Shown piece after piece: positions 25,515-33,671 of a stretch of 64,000 bases of DNA. Source of the DNA: Planctomycetota bacterium (GTDB lineage Bacteria; Planctomycetota; MHYJ01; JACPRB01); the NCBI GenBank assembly GCA_016209705.1, contig JACQVR010000021.1, positions 1-64,000 of the forward strand, given 5' to 3'. The notes under the pieces were generated by a model. That model ran no database searches, was not told where the DNA came from, and saw nothing but the letters and a program-made list of their open reading frames with translations. The translations under genes were made by a program, and so were the position numbers. Numbering within the stretch: position 1 is the stretch's first letter; every line of letters starts with the position of its first letter.

Positions 25515-26515
25515 CGGAGAAAAGTCTCCTGAACGAACTTCGTGCTTTCCGGCACGATCTCCGCCGCCTTCATCCAGTCGGCCCGCATGGCGTTGATCTT
25601 CGAAAGATCGAAGCGTTCGCTGTAAGGGGAAATGCCATCGCGCAGCGGCATCTGCGCCGATTCGAGCTTCGCCAGGCGTTCTTCGACGCTCCTCGACGCG
25701 AGGTAATCCACGAGCTTTCTTCCGGCGTCCGGATGAGGAGCGTTCTTGATGAGCATCACGGTATTGGGAATGACGAGCGTGCCGATTCCATCCGCGTCGG
25801 GATAGACCATCTCGACGGGCTTGTTCTTGAGGAACGCCCCGTTGGCGTCGTCGGTATCGGTGAGGCAGATGGCGATTTCCCCATTCATGACCAGGTTGCG
25901 GGCGAACGCGTTGCCGACGACGATCCGGACGTCGTTGGCCTTGAGATCGACAAGCCATTGCTTCACCTTCTCGGCGCCGAGCGCCGCGAAGAGCGCGGCG
26001 ACATGCGTCGAGGTTGTCCCGAACAAGGGCTTGGCGATCGCGACCCGGCCTTTGTACCTGGGTTGAGTCAGGTCGAAGATCGACTTCGGGGCTTCCTCCG
26101 GCTTGACGAGGTCCGTGTTATAGAGGATGACGCGCGCCCGCGCGGCGAACCCCACCCAGCGCTTTTCCGGATCGCGGAACGCGGCCGGAATGTCCTCCGC
26201 CCCGGCGGGCGCGTAGGGCTCCAGAAGGCCCATGTTCGCCAGGCGCACGGAGTTCATGACCTCGTTGTTCCAGAAGACGTCCGCTTCCGGCTTGTTCTTC
26301 ATCTGGATGAGGCGGTTCACCAACCCCGTGGTCTTGGTGGCTTCCGTGTCGCCGACGATCCGCACCTGGATGCCGGTCCGCTTTTCAAAGTCTTTCAAGA
26401 CCGGCTCGGAGAACATGAGATCGTGCGCCGTGTAGATCACCACGACGTCGCCTTCCGGTTCGGAGGTGCAGGCGCAGAGCAGACAAAGTGACGAAATCCA
26501 GGCGATCCGCGTCAA
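25511..26515 (-). CDS. ABC importer substrate-binding lipoprotein, Fe(III) type
   Basis: 334 residues. Start is probably TTG at 26515, with AAAAGGAG about 9 nt upstream and the preceding stop codon overlapping. Lipobox SLCLLCAC. The fold is that of FbpA/FutA binding proteins: VVIYTAHDLMFSEPVLKDFE, EADVFWNNEVMNSVRLANM, GFAARARVILYNTDLV, ICLTDTDDANGAFLKNKPVE, IPNTVMLIKNAPHPDAGRKL. Tyr and Asp residues suitable for ferric ion are present, but the metal is inferred. Second gene of the operon. Confidence 0.88.
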   Translation of the reverse strand: MTRIAWISSLCLLCACTSEPEGDVVVIYTAHDLMFSEPVLKDFEKRTGIQVRIVGDTEATKTTGLVNRLIQMKNKPEADVFWNNEVMNSVRLANMGLLEPYAPAGAEDIPAAFRDPEKRWVGFAARARVILYNTDLVKPEEAPKSIFDLTQPRYKGRVAIAKPLFGTTSTHVAALFAALGAEKVKQWLVDLKANDVRIVVGNAFARNLVMNGEIAICLTDTDDANGAFLKNKPVEMVYPDADGIGTLVIPNTVMLIKNAPHPDAGRKLVDYLASRSVEERLAKLESAQMPLRDGISPYSERFDLSKINAMRADWMKAAEIVPESTKFVQETFLR

Positions 26516-27573
26516 AATTCGATCTCCTTTTCGTGAACCAGCTTGGCCCAGTCGTCCATCTCGAGGAACAGGAACTTGTATCTCACCTCCACGCGAACCT
26601 TTCCGTGCTCGATCGGAAGATCGTAGGTGTAGGCGCGCGTCTCGCCCGGCTTGATCTGCGTCGATGTCTCCGTGGCCCGTTGCTCGCGCTTGACCGTCTT
26701 GATGGATTCCCGATGGGGTTCGTCCAAAGCCTGATTCCCTTCCTTGTCGTAAATCCAGGTCCTCACGAACATCTCGCGATTGAAGATCTCGCCGGGCACG
26801 TTGTGTCCGGTGCCGTCGTTGGCGAGCGTGATCCGGATCTTGCCGCCGTCGACTTTGACGTCGAGCGTGACGGATTCCTTCAGCATCGTGATGTCCCGCT
26901 GGGTGCGCATCTTGTGGCTGCGCGCTTTGCGGACCGGGCCGCCGGTGGAGGAGGCGCGTTCCACCTCGGGCATGTGGCACGTTTGGCACGTGGTCCCTTT
27001 TTTCGACCATTCCGAAGCGAGCCATTCGTCATACGTTCCGTGGGGCGCGTGGCAGGAGTTGCAGATCCTGGAATCCGTGAACGTCTTGTTGTGCACCGGA
27101 TTGCAGGCCGCTTCGGCCGTCGGGAGCGGCCCTTCGACATGGTCCACGTTCTGGTGGCATTCGATGCAGCCGACTCCTTCCTCGTAGCGTGCCGTGCGGA
27201 TGATCGGGAGCTTCTCGAAGCCGACTTCGAGAACAGGTTCTGGCGCGTGGCAGTTGTTGCACTCGGTGCGCTTGGGATCCTGCGGCAGGAACGGCGTGTT
27301 GAACCACGCTTGCGAGTGCTGATCCGCCTTCCATTCTTCCCAGATTTCGAGGTGGCAGTCCCGGCAATCGGCGTTGGACTTGAACGTGTACGGAGATTTC
27401 TTCACGGCCGCCGTCCGCCGGGGCGGCGGTTCGGCGGGCCGGGAGGGAGCAGGCGGCCGAAGCGGTTCGCGGGCGAGCTTACGCACGAGCAGAATGCCGC
27501 CGGCCAAGCCGGCGGCGGTCAGGACGATCAACGCGATCCGCGCGACGTCCCCCATTCCGGCGTTTGGGCGCAT
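26512..27573 (-). CDS. Membrane-anchored pentaheme cytochrome c
   Basis: About 353 residues (ATG 27573; 27555 also possible). N-terminal anchor ARIALIVLTAAGLAGGILLV, Pro/Arg linker, then five CxxCH heme sites: CRDCH, CNNCH, CIECH, CNSCH, CQTCH, between residues 95 and 220. The C-terminal 130 residues are beta-rich (ITLANDGTGHNVPGEIFNRE, a cytochrome c554-like feature). First gene of the operon: pentaheme cytochrome, Fe-type binding protein, permease, ATPase, heme phosphatase, with overlaps throughout. I infer reduction or handling of metal at the envelope. The sequence before the start is an AGTCCNN palindrome, so the native 5' region may be lost. Confidence 0.88.
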   Translation of the reverse strand: MRPNAGMGDVARIALIVLTAAGLAGGILLVRKLAREPLRPPAPSRPAEPPPRRTAAVKKSPYTFKSNADCRDCHLEIWEEWKADQHSQAWFNTPFLPQDPKRTECNNCHAPEPVLEVGFEKLPIIRTARYEEGVGCIECHQNVDHVEGPLPTAEAACNPVHNKTFTDSRICNSCHAPHGTYDEWLASEWSKKGTTCQTCHMPEVERASSTGGPVRKARSHKMRTQRDITMLKESVTLDVKVDGGKIRITLANDGTGHNVPGEIFNREMFVRTWIYDKEGNQALDEPHRESIKTVKREQRATETSTQIKPGETRAYTYDLPIEHGKVRVEVRYKFLFLEMDDWAKLVHEKEIEF

Positions 27574-27580
27574 CGTGTCT

Positions 27581-27652
27581 ATAGTCCATGGTCCAGAGTC
27601 CATAGTCCAGAGTCGATGCGAATCGAGAGGCCGACTTAGGACTGTGGACTTG
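27581..27652. repeat. Iterated-word palindrome, AGTCCNN class
   Basis: Left arm AGTCCAT-GGTCCAG-AGTCCAT-AGTCCAG, loop AGTCGATGCGAATCGAGAGG then CCGACTT, right arm AGGACTG-TGGACTT. It lies 8 bp upstream of the pentaheme cytochrome start. Loop matches the copy at 10901. Confidence 0.85.
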
Positions 27653-27697
27653 ATGATGAGACACTGGCGGCGCGATTCCGGTACGGCCTTGTGCCTG

Positions 27698-28117
27698 CTA
27701 TCTGCCCAGGACTTCGATTCCCAAAGACCTCGCGCCCCGAAGGAGATCGACGTCCAGGGACGCCAGCGGAATCCCGCGGCGGATCGCCAGTTCAAGATAG
27801 GCGGCATCGTAGCTCGTCAAGCCATGCCGCCGGCACAGCGGAAGAACGTGAGAGAAGACGCGCTCTGAAGTCTCCCCATCGACTTCGATGTCCAGCATTT
27901 CGAGCAAGGAGAGAAACTGTCCGGACTTCGCAGGCGTGATTCGCCGATGCTTCTCGGCCAGCGCCAGGACGTTCGCGACTTCGAGCGGCCAGTGCGAGGG
28001 AACCACCGCCCCCTGATGCTCCAAGCGCTCTTGGATCCGATGCGATGGGGGCGTGGCCTCATCGGCAAAGCACCAGGCCATCGTCATGGAGCCGTCGATG
28101 ACGAACGCCGCGGTCAT
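27698..28117 (-). CDS. VapC-type PIN-domain toxin
   Basis: 139 residues. PIN nuclease with the acidic set: Asp in AAFVIDGSMTMAWCF, Glu in HWPLEVANVLALAEKH, Asp in GLTSYDAAYLELA and Asp in IPLASLDVDLLRGA. A metal-dependent RNase that in this family cuts tRNA or rRNA (family knowledge). Its ATG overlaps the antitoxin stop by 4 nt (ATGA). Confidence 0.9.
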   Translation of the reverse strand: MTAAFVIDGSMTMAWCFADEATPPSHRIQERLEHQGAVVPSHWPLEVANVLALAEKHRRITPAKSGQFLSLLEMLDIEVDGETSERVFSHVLPLCRRHGLTSYDAAYLELAIRRGIPLASLDVDLLRGARSLGIEVLGR

Positions 28118-28368
28118 CGGCGACCCGCGGAAACGAGGTCTTTGACCCGAAGGCCGCGGAGGCGGTTGCCCTTGGCCAATTCACGCATCGCCAGGATCGC
28201 GGCGCGGCGCGCCTCCCGAGAACGCTTCGGCCGCACCGGCACCAGCCGGGCTACGGGAGCGCCGTGGCGGGTGATCGTGATCTCTTCGCCTTTCTCGACC
28301 CTTTCGAGCAACTCGGACAGATGCGTCTTGGCGTCGTACGCACCCACCGTTCCGCCGTGGGATGTCAT
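28114..28368 (-). CDS. Phd/YefM-type antitoxin partner of VapC
   Basis: 84 residues. N-terminal Phd/YefM DNA-binding fold: GAYDAKTHLSELLERVEKGE then ITITRHGAPVARLVPV; basic C-terminal half binds the toxin. AAGGGA precedes the ATG. Transcribed from the promoter at 28398-28426. Confidence 0.9.
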   Translation of the reverse strand: MTSHGGTVGAYDAKTHLSELLERVEKGEEITITRHGAPVARLVPVRPKRSREARRAAILAMRELAKGNRLRGLRVKDLVSAGRR

Positions 28369-28380
28369 TCTGGATCCCTT

Positions 28381-28426
28381 TAGACCAGTCTACGACTAGT
28401 ATAAACGCAGAGCTACTTTTTTCCAA
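28381..28426 (-). promoter_or_regulatory. Promoter and operator of vapBC-type operon
   Basis: Minus strand TTGGAA (28421-28426), 17 nt, TATACT (28398-28403). Right at the expected start site lies the palindrome TAGAC-CA-GTCTA (28381-28392), a likely operator for the antitoxin. Confidence 0.75.
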
Positions 28427-28462
28427 ACACATGTATGGCATGCTGCAGCGGCGGCACTTGGG

Positions 28463-28688
28463 TCATTCTTTGGGGACATGCTTGCGGAGAAAGTCACGCG
28501 GCGTCAGGATGTCGATGCCCTCGAACCGGACCAGCGGCAGGAGGTCTTGGCGGTCGCCCGTAATCAGGACGTCGGCTTTCACGTCCACCGCGCAGTCCAG
28601 GATCCGGTTGTCGGAGTCCTTGCGCCGGACGACGTGCACCTTCCGCGGGGGATCCACGAAAAAGAGGGTCCTTTTAAGGCGAAAAACT
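28463..28688 (-). pseudogene. PIN-domain protein, C-terminal fragment
   Basis: VDPPRKVHVVRRKDSDNRIL, DCAVDVKADVLITGDRQDLL and DILTPRDFLRKHV match the C-terminal half of the 'PIN family toxin component' proteins (about 140 residues). The N-terminal half with the first catalytic Asp is replaced by the NCGCCAAA palindrome, which is read in the same frame (FGRFGALAVQVFRL). Likely inactive. Confidence 0.75.
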
Positions 28689-28765
28689 TGAACCGCCAAA
28701 GCGCCAAATCGCCCAAAAGACCCCAAACAAACTGCCGGTGGCGCTTTGGCGTTTTAGCGGTTCAT
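28689..28765. repeat. Iterated-word palindrome, NCGCCAAA octamer class, copy 1
   Basis: Left arm AACCGCCAAA-GCGCCAAA-TCGCCC; loop AAAAGACCCCAAACAAACTG; right arm GGCGCTTTGGCGTTTTAGCG then GTT. It truncates the PIN gene. Confidence 0.85.
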
Positions 28766-28812
28766 CCAAGAAATAGAGCGACTATTTCCTGTCAGATCCT
28801 TACGCCGGCGCG

Positions 28813-30171
28813 CTAGCACAGCAGCCTCTCGACCGGACCCAGCGATTCGCGGGCGCACACGACCAGAAGCTCGTCCCCCGGTTGTAGGACCGTCGTCCCC
28901 GAGGCGATGATGGCTTCGCCGCCCCGCACCACGGCCCCGACGAGCACGCTGGGAGGGAAAGGGATGTCCTTGAGCGGCTTTTCGAACAAGTCGGCGTTCA
29001 CGGGTTTCTCCGGGATCTTGAACTCGAGGACCTCCGCTTCGTGATCGCCCAGAAGCAGCGTCGCCTCGACCTTCCCCCGGCGCACGTGCCTGAGGATGGC
29101 ATTGATCATCGCGCGATTCGGGCTCAGGACGGCGTCCACGCCCAGCTTGTGCGCCAGGGGAACGTACCCGGATTCGTCGCATCGGACGATGACCTTTCGC
29201 GCCCCCAGGGACTTGGCGAAAATCCCGATCAGCACGGACATCTCGGCGTCTTTCAGGAGCACGACGACGGCGTCGATTTCCCGTTCCTCGATCCGGCCGC
29301 GGAGGAAGTCCGGGTCGGAACCGTCGCCATGAATGATCAGCGATCGAGGGAGCAGGCCGGCGACCAGCTCCGCGCGCTCGCGGTCCGCTTCGATGATCGT
29401 CGGCGTGAGATTCTGAGCCTCCAACTCGCGGGCCACGGCCAGACCGCTGTTCCCGCAGCCCACGATCAGGACCCGCCGCACGAAGGACCACGGTTGCCCG
29501 GAGAGAATCGCCAGTTCCGCCACGTTGCCCGGCAGCGTCATGACGAACGCCCGGTCGTCCGCCTGGAGGCGGTCCGACCCCGTCGGGATGCGCAGGCCGT
29601 CGTGCCCCTGCACCGCGACGATGAGGAAATCCTTGGCAAAGTCGCGGCGGACGGAGGCGAGCGTCTCATGGACCAGCGGAGAGTCGGCCCCCAAGGCCAT
29701 CCCGACGAGCACCACCTTGCCGCCCGCCAACTCGCGCACTTCGCCGCTTCCGACATAGCGAAGCGTATGGATCGTTTCCGTCGCGATCTCCCGCCGAGGG
29801 CTGATGAGGGCCTCAAGACCGAGCTCGTCCGCGCTGAGCGCGGGGTCGCCGGGAGCTTGCCAGGCCCAGCGCACGCGGGCCACGGTCCGGAGCCCCTCTT
29901 TTCCGCGCTTGCGGCCGGTCATGCACGCGATCAGGTTCACCTCGTCGCTGCCCGTGAGGGCCAGGAAAAGATCCGCCTGCTCGAGGCCCGCGCGCTGAAG
30001 CACGGCCGGGTTGACCCCGGAGCCGGGTACCACCAAGGCGTTCATGGACGCGTCCAGGCGGCGCGCCAGGTCCTCGTCCGCTTCGATGACCGCGACGTCG
30101 TGCCCTTCCTCGACCAGGACGCGCGCCACGTAGCTGCCGACTTCTCCCCCGCCGACGATGACGACGTACAT
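28813..30171 (-). CDS. trkA: Trk potassium uptake regulator TrkA
   Basis: 452 residues with two RCK units. N1: MYVVIVGGGEVGSYVARVL (dinucleotide-binding GGGEVG) and VIEADEDLARRLD; N2: VLIVGCGNSGLAVARELEAQ, plus TrkA-C domains near 150-225 (RELAGGKVVLVGMALGADSP) and 375-452. It sits on the cytoplasmic side of TrkH and gates potassium flux in response to nucleotides. Follows trkH by 4 nt. An aspartate/glutamate at the end of the second strand (VIEADE) favours NAD(H). Confidence 0.96.
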   Translation of the reverse strand: MYVVIVGGGEVGSYVARVLVEEGHDVAVIEADEDLARRLDASMNALVVPGSGVNPAVLQRAGLEQADLFLALTGSDEVNLIACMTGRKRGKEGLRTVARVRWAWQAPGDPALSADELGLEALISPRREIATETIHTLRYVGSGEVRELAGGKVVLVGMALGADSPLVHETLASVRRDFAKDFLIVAVQGHDGLRIPTGSDRLQADDRAFVMTLPGNVAELAILSGQPWSFVRRVLIVGCGNSGLAVARELEAQNLTPTIIEADRERAELVAGLLPRSLIIHGDGSDPDFLRGRIEEREIDAVVVLLKDAEMSVLIGIFAKSLGARKVIVRCDESGYVPLAHKLGVDAVLSPNRAMINAILRHVRRGKVEATLLLGDHEAEVLEFKIPEKPVNADLFEKPLKDIPFPPSVLVGAVVRGGEAIIASGTTVLQPGDELLVVCARESLGPVERLLC

Positions 30172-30175
30172 GAAA

Positions 30176-31804
30176 TCAACGCCTCCCTCTTCTCGAGAAC
30201 GGCGCCGTGAGCAGGACGATCACGGGAAAGATTTCCAACCGGCCCACCCACATCTGGAAGATGAACAGCAGCTCGACCGACACCGGCATTCCCGGGTCGG
30301 TGACGCCCGTCGACAAGCCCACCGTGCTCTGCGCCGAAACGCATTCGAAGATGATGTCGGCGAGCCTGATGTCGGAGCCCAATTGATGGGCGGCCACCAG
30401 CACCGCGCCGCTCAGGATGATGAGGTAGAAGCAAGAGAAGATCGCCGCCTCCGCCACCTCCCGCTGCATGGCGCTGGTGGCCAGGCTTCGTTCGCCGATC
30501 CGGAAGGGGATGACCGCGTCGCCGGGCAGGAAGACTTTGCGGATCCGCCAGGCGATGGCGCGCAAGAAGAGATAGGCGCGGACCAGCTTGATCCCGCCGA
30601 CCGTCGCCCCCGCCGAACCGCCGACGATCATCGCTCCCCAGGCCAACAGCAGCACCGCGGAGTTGCCCCAGCCGGCGATATTCGAAGTCTGCCATCCCGT
30701 GGTGGAGACGCCGCTGACCACCTGAAAGATTCCTTCGCGAAGAGAGTCGGATACGGCCGGCGTGCCTTGAAGCAAAAGAACCAACACGGGAATCGCGGTC
30801 CCGAACAACAGGATCATGAAACGGAACTGCGGGTCTTTCCAGAACACGTTCACCTTCCGCGTCCGCAGGAAGGCGTAATAAAGCGGGATGGAGATGGCGC
30901 CGAGGATCATCGGCGGAATATGGACCAGATCCATGGCGTAGGACCGGTATCCCGCGATGCTGTCGTCGAGCGTGCTGAATCCTCCGGTAGATTGGGCCGT
31001 CATGGCGTGATTGACGGCGTCGAAGAGGCTGGCCGCCCAGCCGTAGTCGGGCAGAATGAGGAGGGTCATGAGAAACAAATAGACCGTCACGAGGAGCGTC
31101 ATCGCGGCGTAGATTTTCCATATGGCCCTGGCCGTCCCCAGCACGCTCGGCCGGAGTTTCATCCCCGCGGTTTCCGATTGATACAGCTCCAACTCGCCGA
31201 CGACATGCGGGCGGGGAATGATCGCCAGCGAAAGAACGACGACGCCCGCTCCTCCGATCCACTGGCCCAGAGAGCGGTAAAAGAGCAATCCGTGCCCGAT
31301 GGAGGGTTCGTGGACCGCCATGGTCAAACCGGTGGTGGTGAAGGCGCTCATGCTCTCGAAGAACGCGTGAAGGGGGTTTCTGAAATGGACGAGGCTTGAA
31401 GCATAACGCTCGCCCGCCGGGACGAACGCTTGCGCGACCTCGGGCGGCGTCCAGTACGCCGCGAGCAGGAACGGGAGGGCGCCGAAGCCGGCGCTGATGA
31501 GCCATCCGAGGGCCGCGATCAGCATCGCGTGACGGCGCGTCGGATCTCCCGCCTCGCGGCAGGCACGGTACGCCGACACGCCGAACCCGGCGGTCACCGC
31601 CGCCGTGACCAGGAAGCTCAGCGCGCTGTAGATCTCTCCGTAGAGCAGGGAAACCAGGAGCGGGAGGAGGAGGAAGCCTCCCAACAGGACCTGCAAGGCG
31701 CCCACGTCCCGCATGACGATCCGGAAGTCCGAGCCGGCTCGGTCTCCCGAAACGCGAAGGTCCATGAAGACCGGCTTGTCGGCGAGCGGGGAGGGCGCTC
31801 CCAT
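30176..31804 (-). CDS. trkH: Trk potassium channel subunit TrkH
   Basis: 542 residues with about ten membrane helices plus P-loops. Selectivity-filter-like stretches: FFESMSAFTTTGLTMAVHEP, AMTAQSTGGFSTLDDSIAGY, VVSGVSTTGWQTSNIAGWGN, ECVSAQSTVGLSTGVTDPGM, four repeats each with a TTG/STGG/STTG/STVG filter. Potassium uptake across the inner membrane together with TrkA. Starts 2 nt after the ptsN stop, so one operon. Confidence 0.96.
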   Translation of the reverse strand: MGAPSPLADKPVFMDLRVSGDRAGSDFRIVMRDVGALQVLLGGFLLLPLLVSLLYGEIYSALSFLVTAAVTAGFGVSAYRACREAGDPTRRHAMLIAALGWLISAGFGALPFLLAAYWTPPEVAQAFVPAGERYASSLVHFRNPLHAFFESMSAFTTTGLTMAVHEPSIGHGLLFYRSLGQWIGGAGVVVLSLAIIPRPHVVGELELYQSETAGMKLRPSVLGTARAIWKIYAAMTLLVTVYLFLMTLLILPDYGWAASLFDAVNHAMTAQSTGGFSTLDDSIAGYRSYAMDLVHIPPMILGAISIPLYYAFLRTRKVNVFWKDPQFRFMILLFGTAIPVLVLLLQGTPAVSDSLREGIFQVVSGVSTTGWQTSNIAGWGNSAVLLLAWGAMIVGGSAGATVGGIKLVRAYLFLRAIAWRIRKVFLPGDAVIPFRIGERSLATSAMQREVAEAAIFSCFYLIILSGAVLVAAHQLGSDIRLADIIFECVSAQSTVGLSTGVTDPGMPVSVELLFIFQMWVGRLEIFPVIVLLTAPFSRRGRR

Positions 31805-31806
31805 CC

Positions 31807-32265
31807 CTATTTACTGTCCTCCTCCTGGATGATCTGATGCATGTCGTCGGCCGTTTTCGCCGCCATGAGCTTTTCGCGAAAGCTCGCGGTTTTGAAGACA
31901 TGGCTGAACCGGGCCAGGAGCTTCAGGTAATCGCCCTTCGAATTCGCGGGCGCGACCACCGCCAGGAAGAAATGCGTCGGCCGCCCGTCCGCCGATCCGA
32001 AATCAACCCCTTTGCGTGAACGCCCCAGGCAGACAGCAATTTTCCCGACGGAGTTGAGCTTGCCGTGCGGAACGGCAATGCCCTCGTTGATCGCCGTGGA
32101 TCCCTGCTGCTCGCGATCGGCGAGGATGCGCGCGATCACTTCCTTGTCCACGCCTCCGAGCTGCTCCGCCAGAGGCTCGGCCAGCTCCCGGATGACCTCA
32201 TTTTTCCGCCCCGCGCGAATCGCGGGGAAGATGAATTCCTTTCGTAAAATGTCTGCAAGCCTCAT
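31807..32265 (-). CDS. ptsN: PTS IIA-Ntr-type regulatory protein (PtsN family)
   Basis: 152 residues, a complete EIIA fructose/nitrogen domain. Phosphorylated His lies in EGIAVPHGKLNSVGKIAV; other landmarks LADREQQGSTAINEG and DGRPTHFFLAVVAPANSKGD. No EIIB/EIIC domain is nearby, so it is regulatory. In E. coli, unphosphorylated PtsN binds and inhibits TrkA (established); here ptsN, trkH and trkA form one operon, supporting the same link. Confidence 0.9.
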   Translation of the reverse strand: MRLADILRKEFIFPAIRAGRKNEVIRELAEPLAEQLGGVDKEVIARILADREQQGSTAINEGIAVPHGKLNSVGKIAVCLGRSRKGVDFGSADGRPTHFFLAVVAPANSKGDYLKLLARFSHVFKTASFREKLMAAKTADDMHQIIQEEDSK

Positions 32266-32282
32266 CGGAGGATTTCCTCGGC

Positions 32283-32400
32283 TAGGAGCGTGTCGAGATA
32301 TTCAAGGGGATGTAGAGATATAGGGGATGCAGGTGATAAGTCCCCCAAGGTGTGGTATGGCACATCTCCATATCTCCAAATATCCCGACAATCTTCTAGC
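32283..32400. repeat. Iterated-word element, GGAGATAN class with conserved loop, copy 2
   Basis: Starts AGGAGCGTGTCGAGATATTC, loop GATAAGTCCCCCAAGGTGTG, right arm CATCTCCATATCTCCAAATA, end CCGACAATCTT. Shares both ends and the loop start with 20843-20957. Lies 17 bp upstream of the ptsN start, between it and a plus-strand structured region. Confidence 0.85.
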
Positions 32401-32499
32401 TGGAATGGGGTGGCGGCGATGTGGAGGCTCCGCGGGCGGCGGTTCGGCGTCCCTGTCGGCATGGCGACCCATCTGGTTCCTTTCCGCCCAAGATCTAAA

Positions 32500-32584
32500 C
32501 GCTCCGGCTTGAAAATGGCCGGGCGGGAACCATCCGGCACAGAGCCTACGGGGTTAGCTGGCGGGCCTTCGCCACGCCGGAGCG
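32500..32584 (+). ncRNA. Structured RNA candidate upstream of a surface-protein remnant
   Basis: CGCTCCGGC (32500-32508) pairs perfectly with GCCGGAGCG (32576-32584). Inside are AACC/GGTT pairing and a GGCG-GGCCTT-CGCC hairpin. The segment CAGAGCCTACGGG faintly resembles the 3' half of the c-di-GMP-I (GEMM) core, but the GAAA-loop half is not recognisable. It precedes a fibronectin-type gene remnant. The rest of 32401-32900 has several GC-rich inverted repeats but no gene. Confidence 0.3.
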
Positions 32585-32899
32585 GCCGTGACGAAGACTC
32601 GGCCTGCGGGCATTCACTTTGCGGCTTGTTGCCGCCTCGGCTACGGCCGCGCAGGCGGGTTCGGGCTCCCGGATGGCCCTACCCGGCCCTTTGACGGAAA
32701 GGGCGAGGATTCACCCCTTTAGGTGGGTCCCCCGTTCCCTCCTATCAGGAAGGGATTCGGCGTTGGTAACCCGTATCATATCTTTTCTACCCCCCGAAAT
32801 CAAGACGGGCGACGACCCAGCCATAACATATTGCAATAAAGAAGGTTGTGTTATAAATTCGCCCGGCTTGAGCCGTAGCGGAGTTCGTCCCGTAATTTC

Positions 32900-33135
32900 G
32901 CCTCACCCATGTCGGGAATGCCTACTACGTCAGCGTTCGAGCGACCAACGAGGACGATTTCACCTCCACACCGGCCTTCAGCGACGGCGTGGTTCCTGTC
33001 TTGCCTCCTATCGATCCAGGGAGCGGCGCAACCGCCGGCGGCGGCAAGTCGGGCGGCTGCGGCTCCGTGGGAATCGATCTAACCATTTTGATGTCGTTTT
33101 TGATATTCGCATGCCGGAGGTATAAGGAACTTTAA
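32900..33135 (+). pseudogene. C-terminal fragment of a fibronectin III protein with GGCGS anchor
   Basis: After an in-frame TAA the frame reads THVGNAYYVSVRATNEDDF, the last strands of a fibronectin III domain. A Gly/Pro linker follows (DPGSGATAGGGK), then SGGCGSVGIDL, a hydrophobic helix (TILMSFLIFA) and CRRYKEL. This tripartite tail (Gly/Cys motif, helix, basic end) is a sorting or anchor signal design. No start codon or upstream domain remains. A relative is at 54583. Confidence 0.65.
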
Positions 33136-33278
33136 GGGCTGACGCGAATCATGGGTGGCCTTCTACGAAAAGAAGGCGGAAGAGCGACGGCCGTAAACCA
33201 AGATCCGTTTCAAGATGACTTCTCGCGGCTGTTGCCGGCTTGCGCCGCGGGATCCGGAGGAGTTGAAGAGGCAGCCCC

Positions 33279-33464
33279 CTACCGCCTCCCGACCGCCACC
33301 AAGGCCAAGAAGCTCAGCACGCCGAACCAGAGGCCGGTGACGGCCGGTCCGCTCGCCGCGACACCCGAGCCGCACCCTCCGCCGGAGCCGCCGCCATGGA
33401 CGCGTTCACGGCGAGCGCGCCGATGGCCAGACCGGAGATCAAGGTGGCCTGCATGGGTTCTCTC
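33279..33464 (-). pseudogene. Very short secreted protein with Gly/Cys C-terminal anchor, frameshifted
   Basis: ATG at 33464 has GGGAGAG 6 nt upstream and begins a signal peptide (MQATLISGLAIGALAVNASM). In this frame it degrades. Shifting one base near 33400 gives GGSGGGCGSGVAASG, hydrophobic TGLWFGVLSFLALVAVG and RR-stop at 33279. Restored length would be only 58 residues: signal peptide plus anchor. Single-base frameshift, true or technical. Confidence 0.5.
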
Positions 33465-33671
33465 CCCCAAGCATCGTAATCAACTCCATTCGCGGAAAAA
33501 GTTGACTCAGGCAAGTTATCGACTTTCACGGAATATGGTGAGTACCACAAATAAAATTTGAGGTAGTCCAGTTTCGTGGTGGTCCGCTCGAAGCGCTGGG
33601 TCGATTCAAAAGGCGCGTAACAGGCGAAGGCTTCTCGTATCTTTCCTCAAGACATGCGCAAGGGGCACTTT

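Noticed and set aside
32821-32857. Fourth copy of the 35-bp AT-rich palindrome (CATAACA...TGTTATA)
   Set aside because: The arms are in the opposite order (TAACA then TGTTA) and the core does not match.
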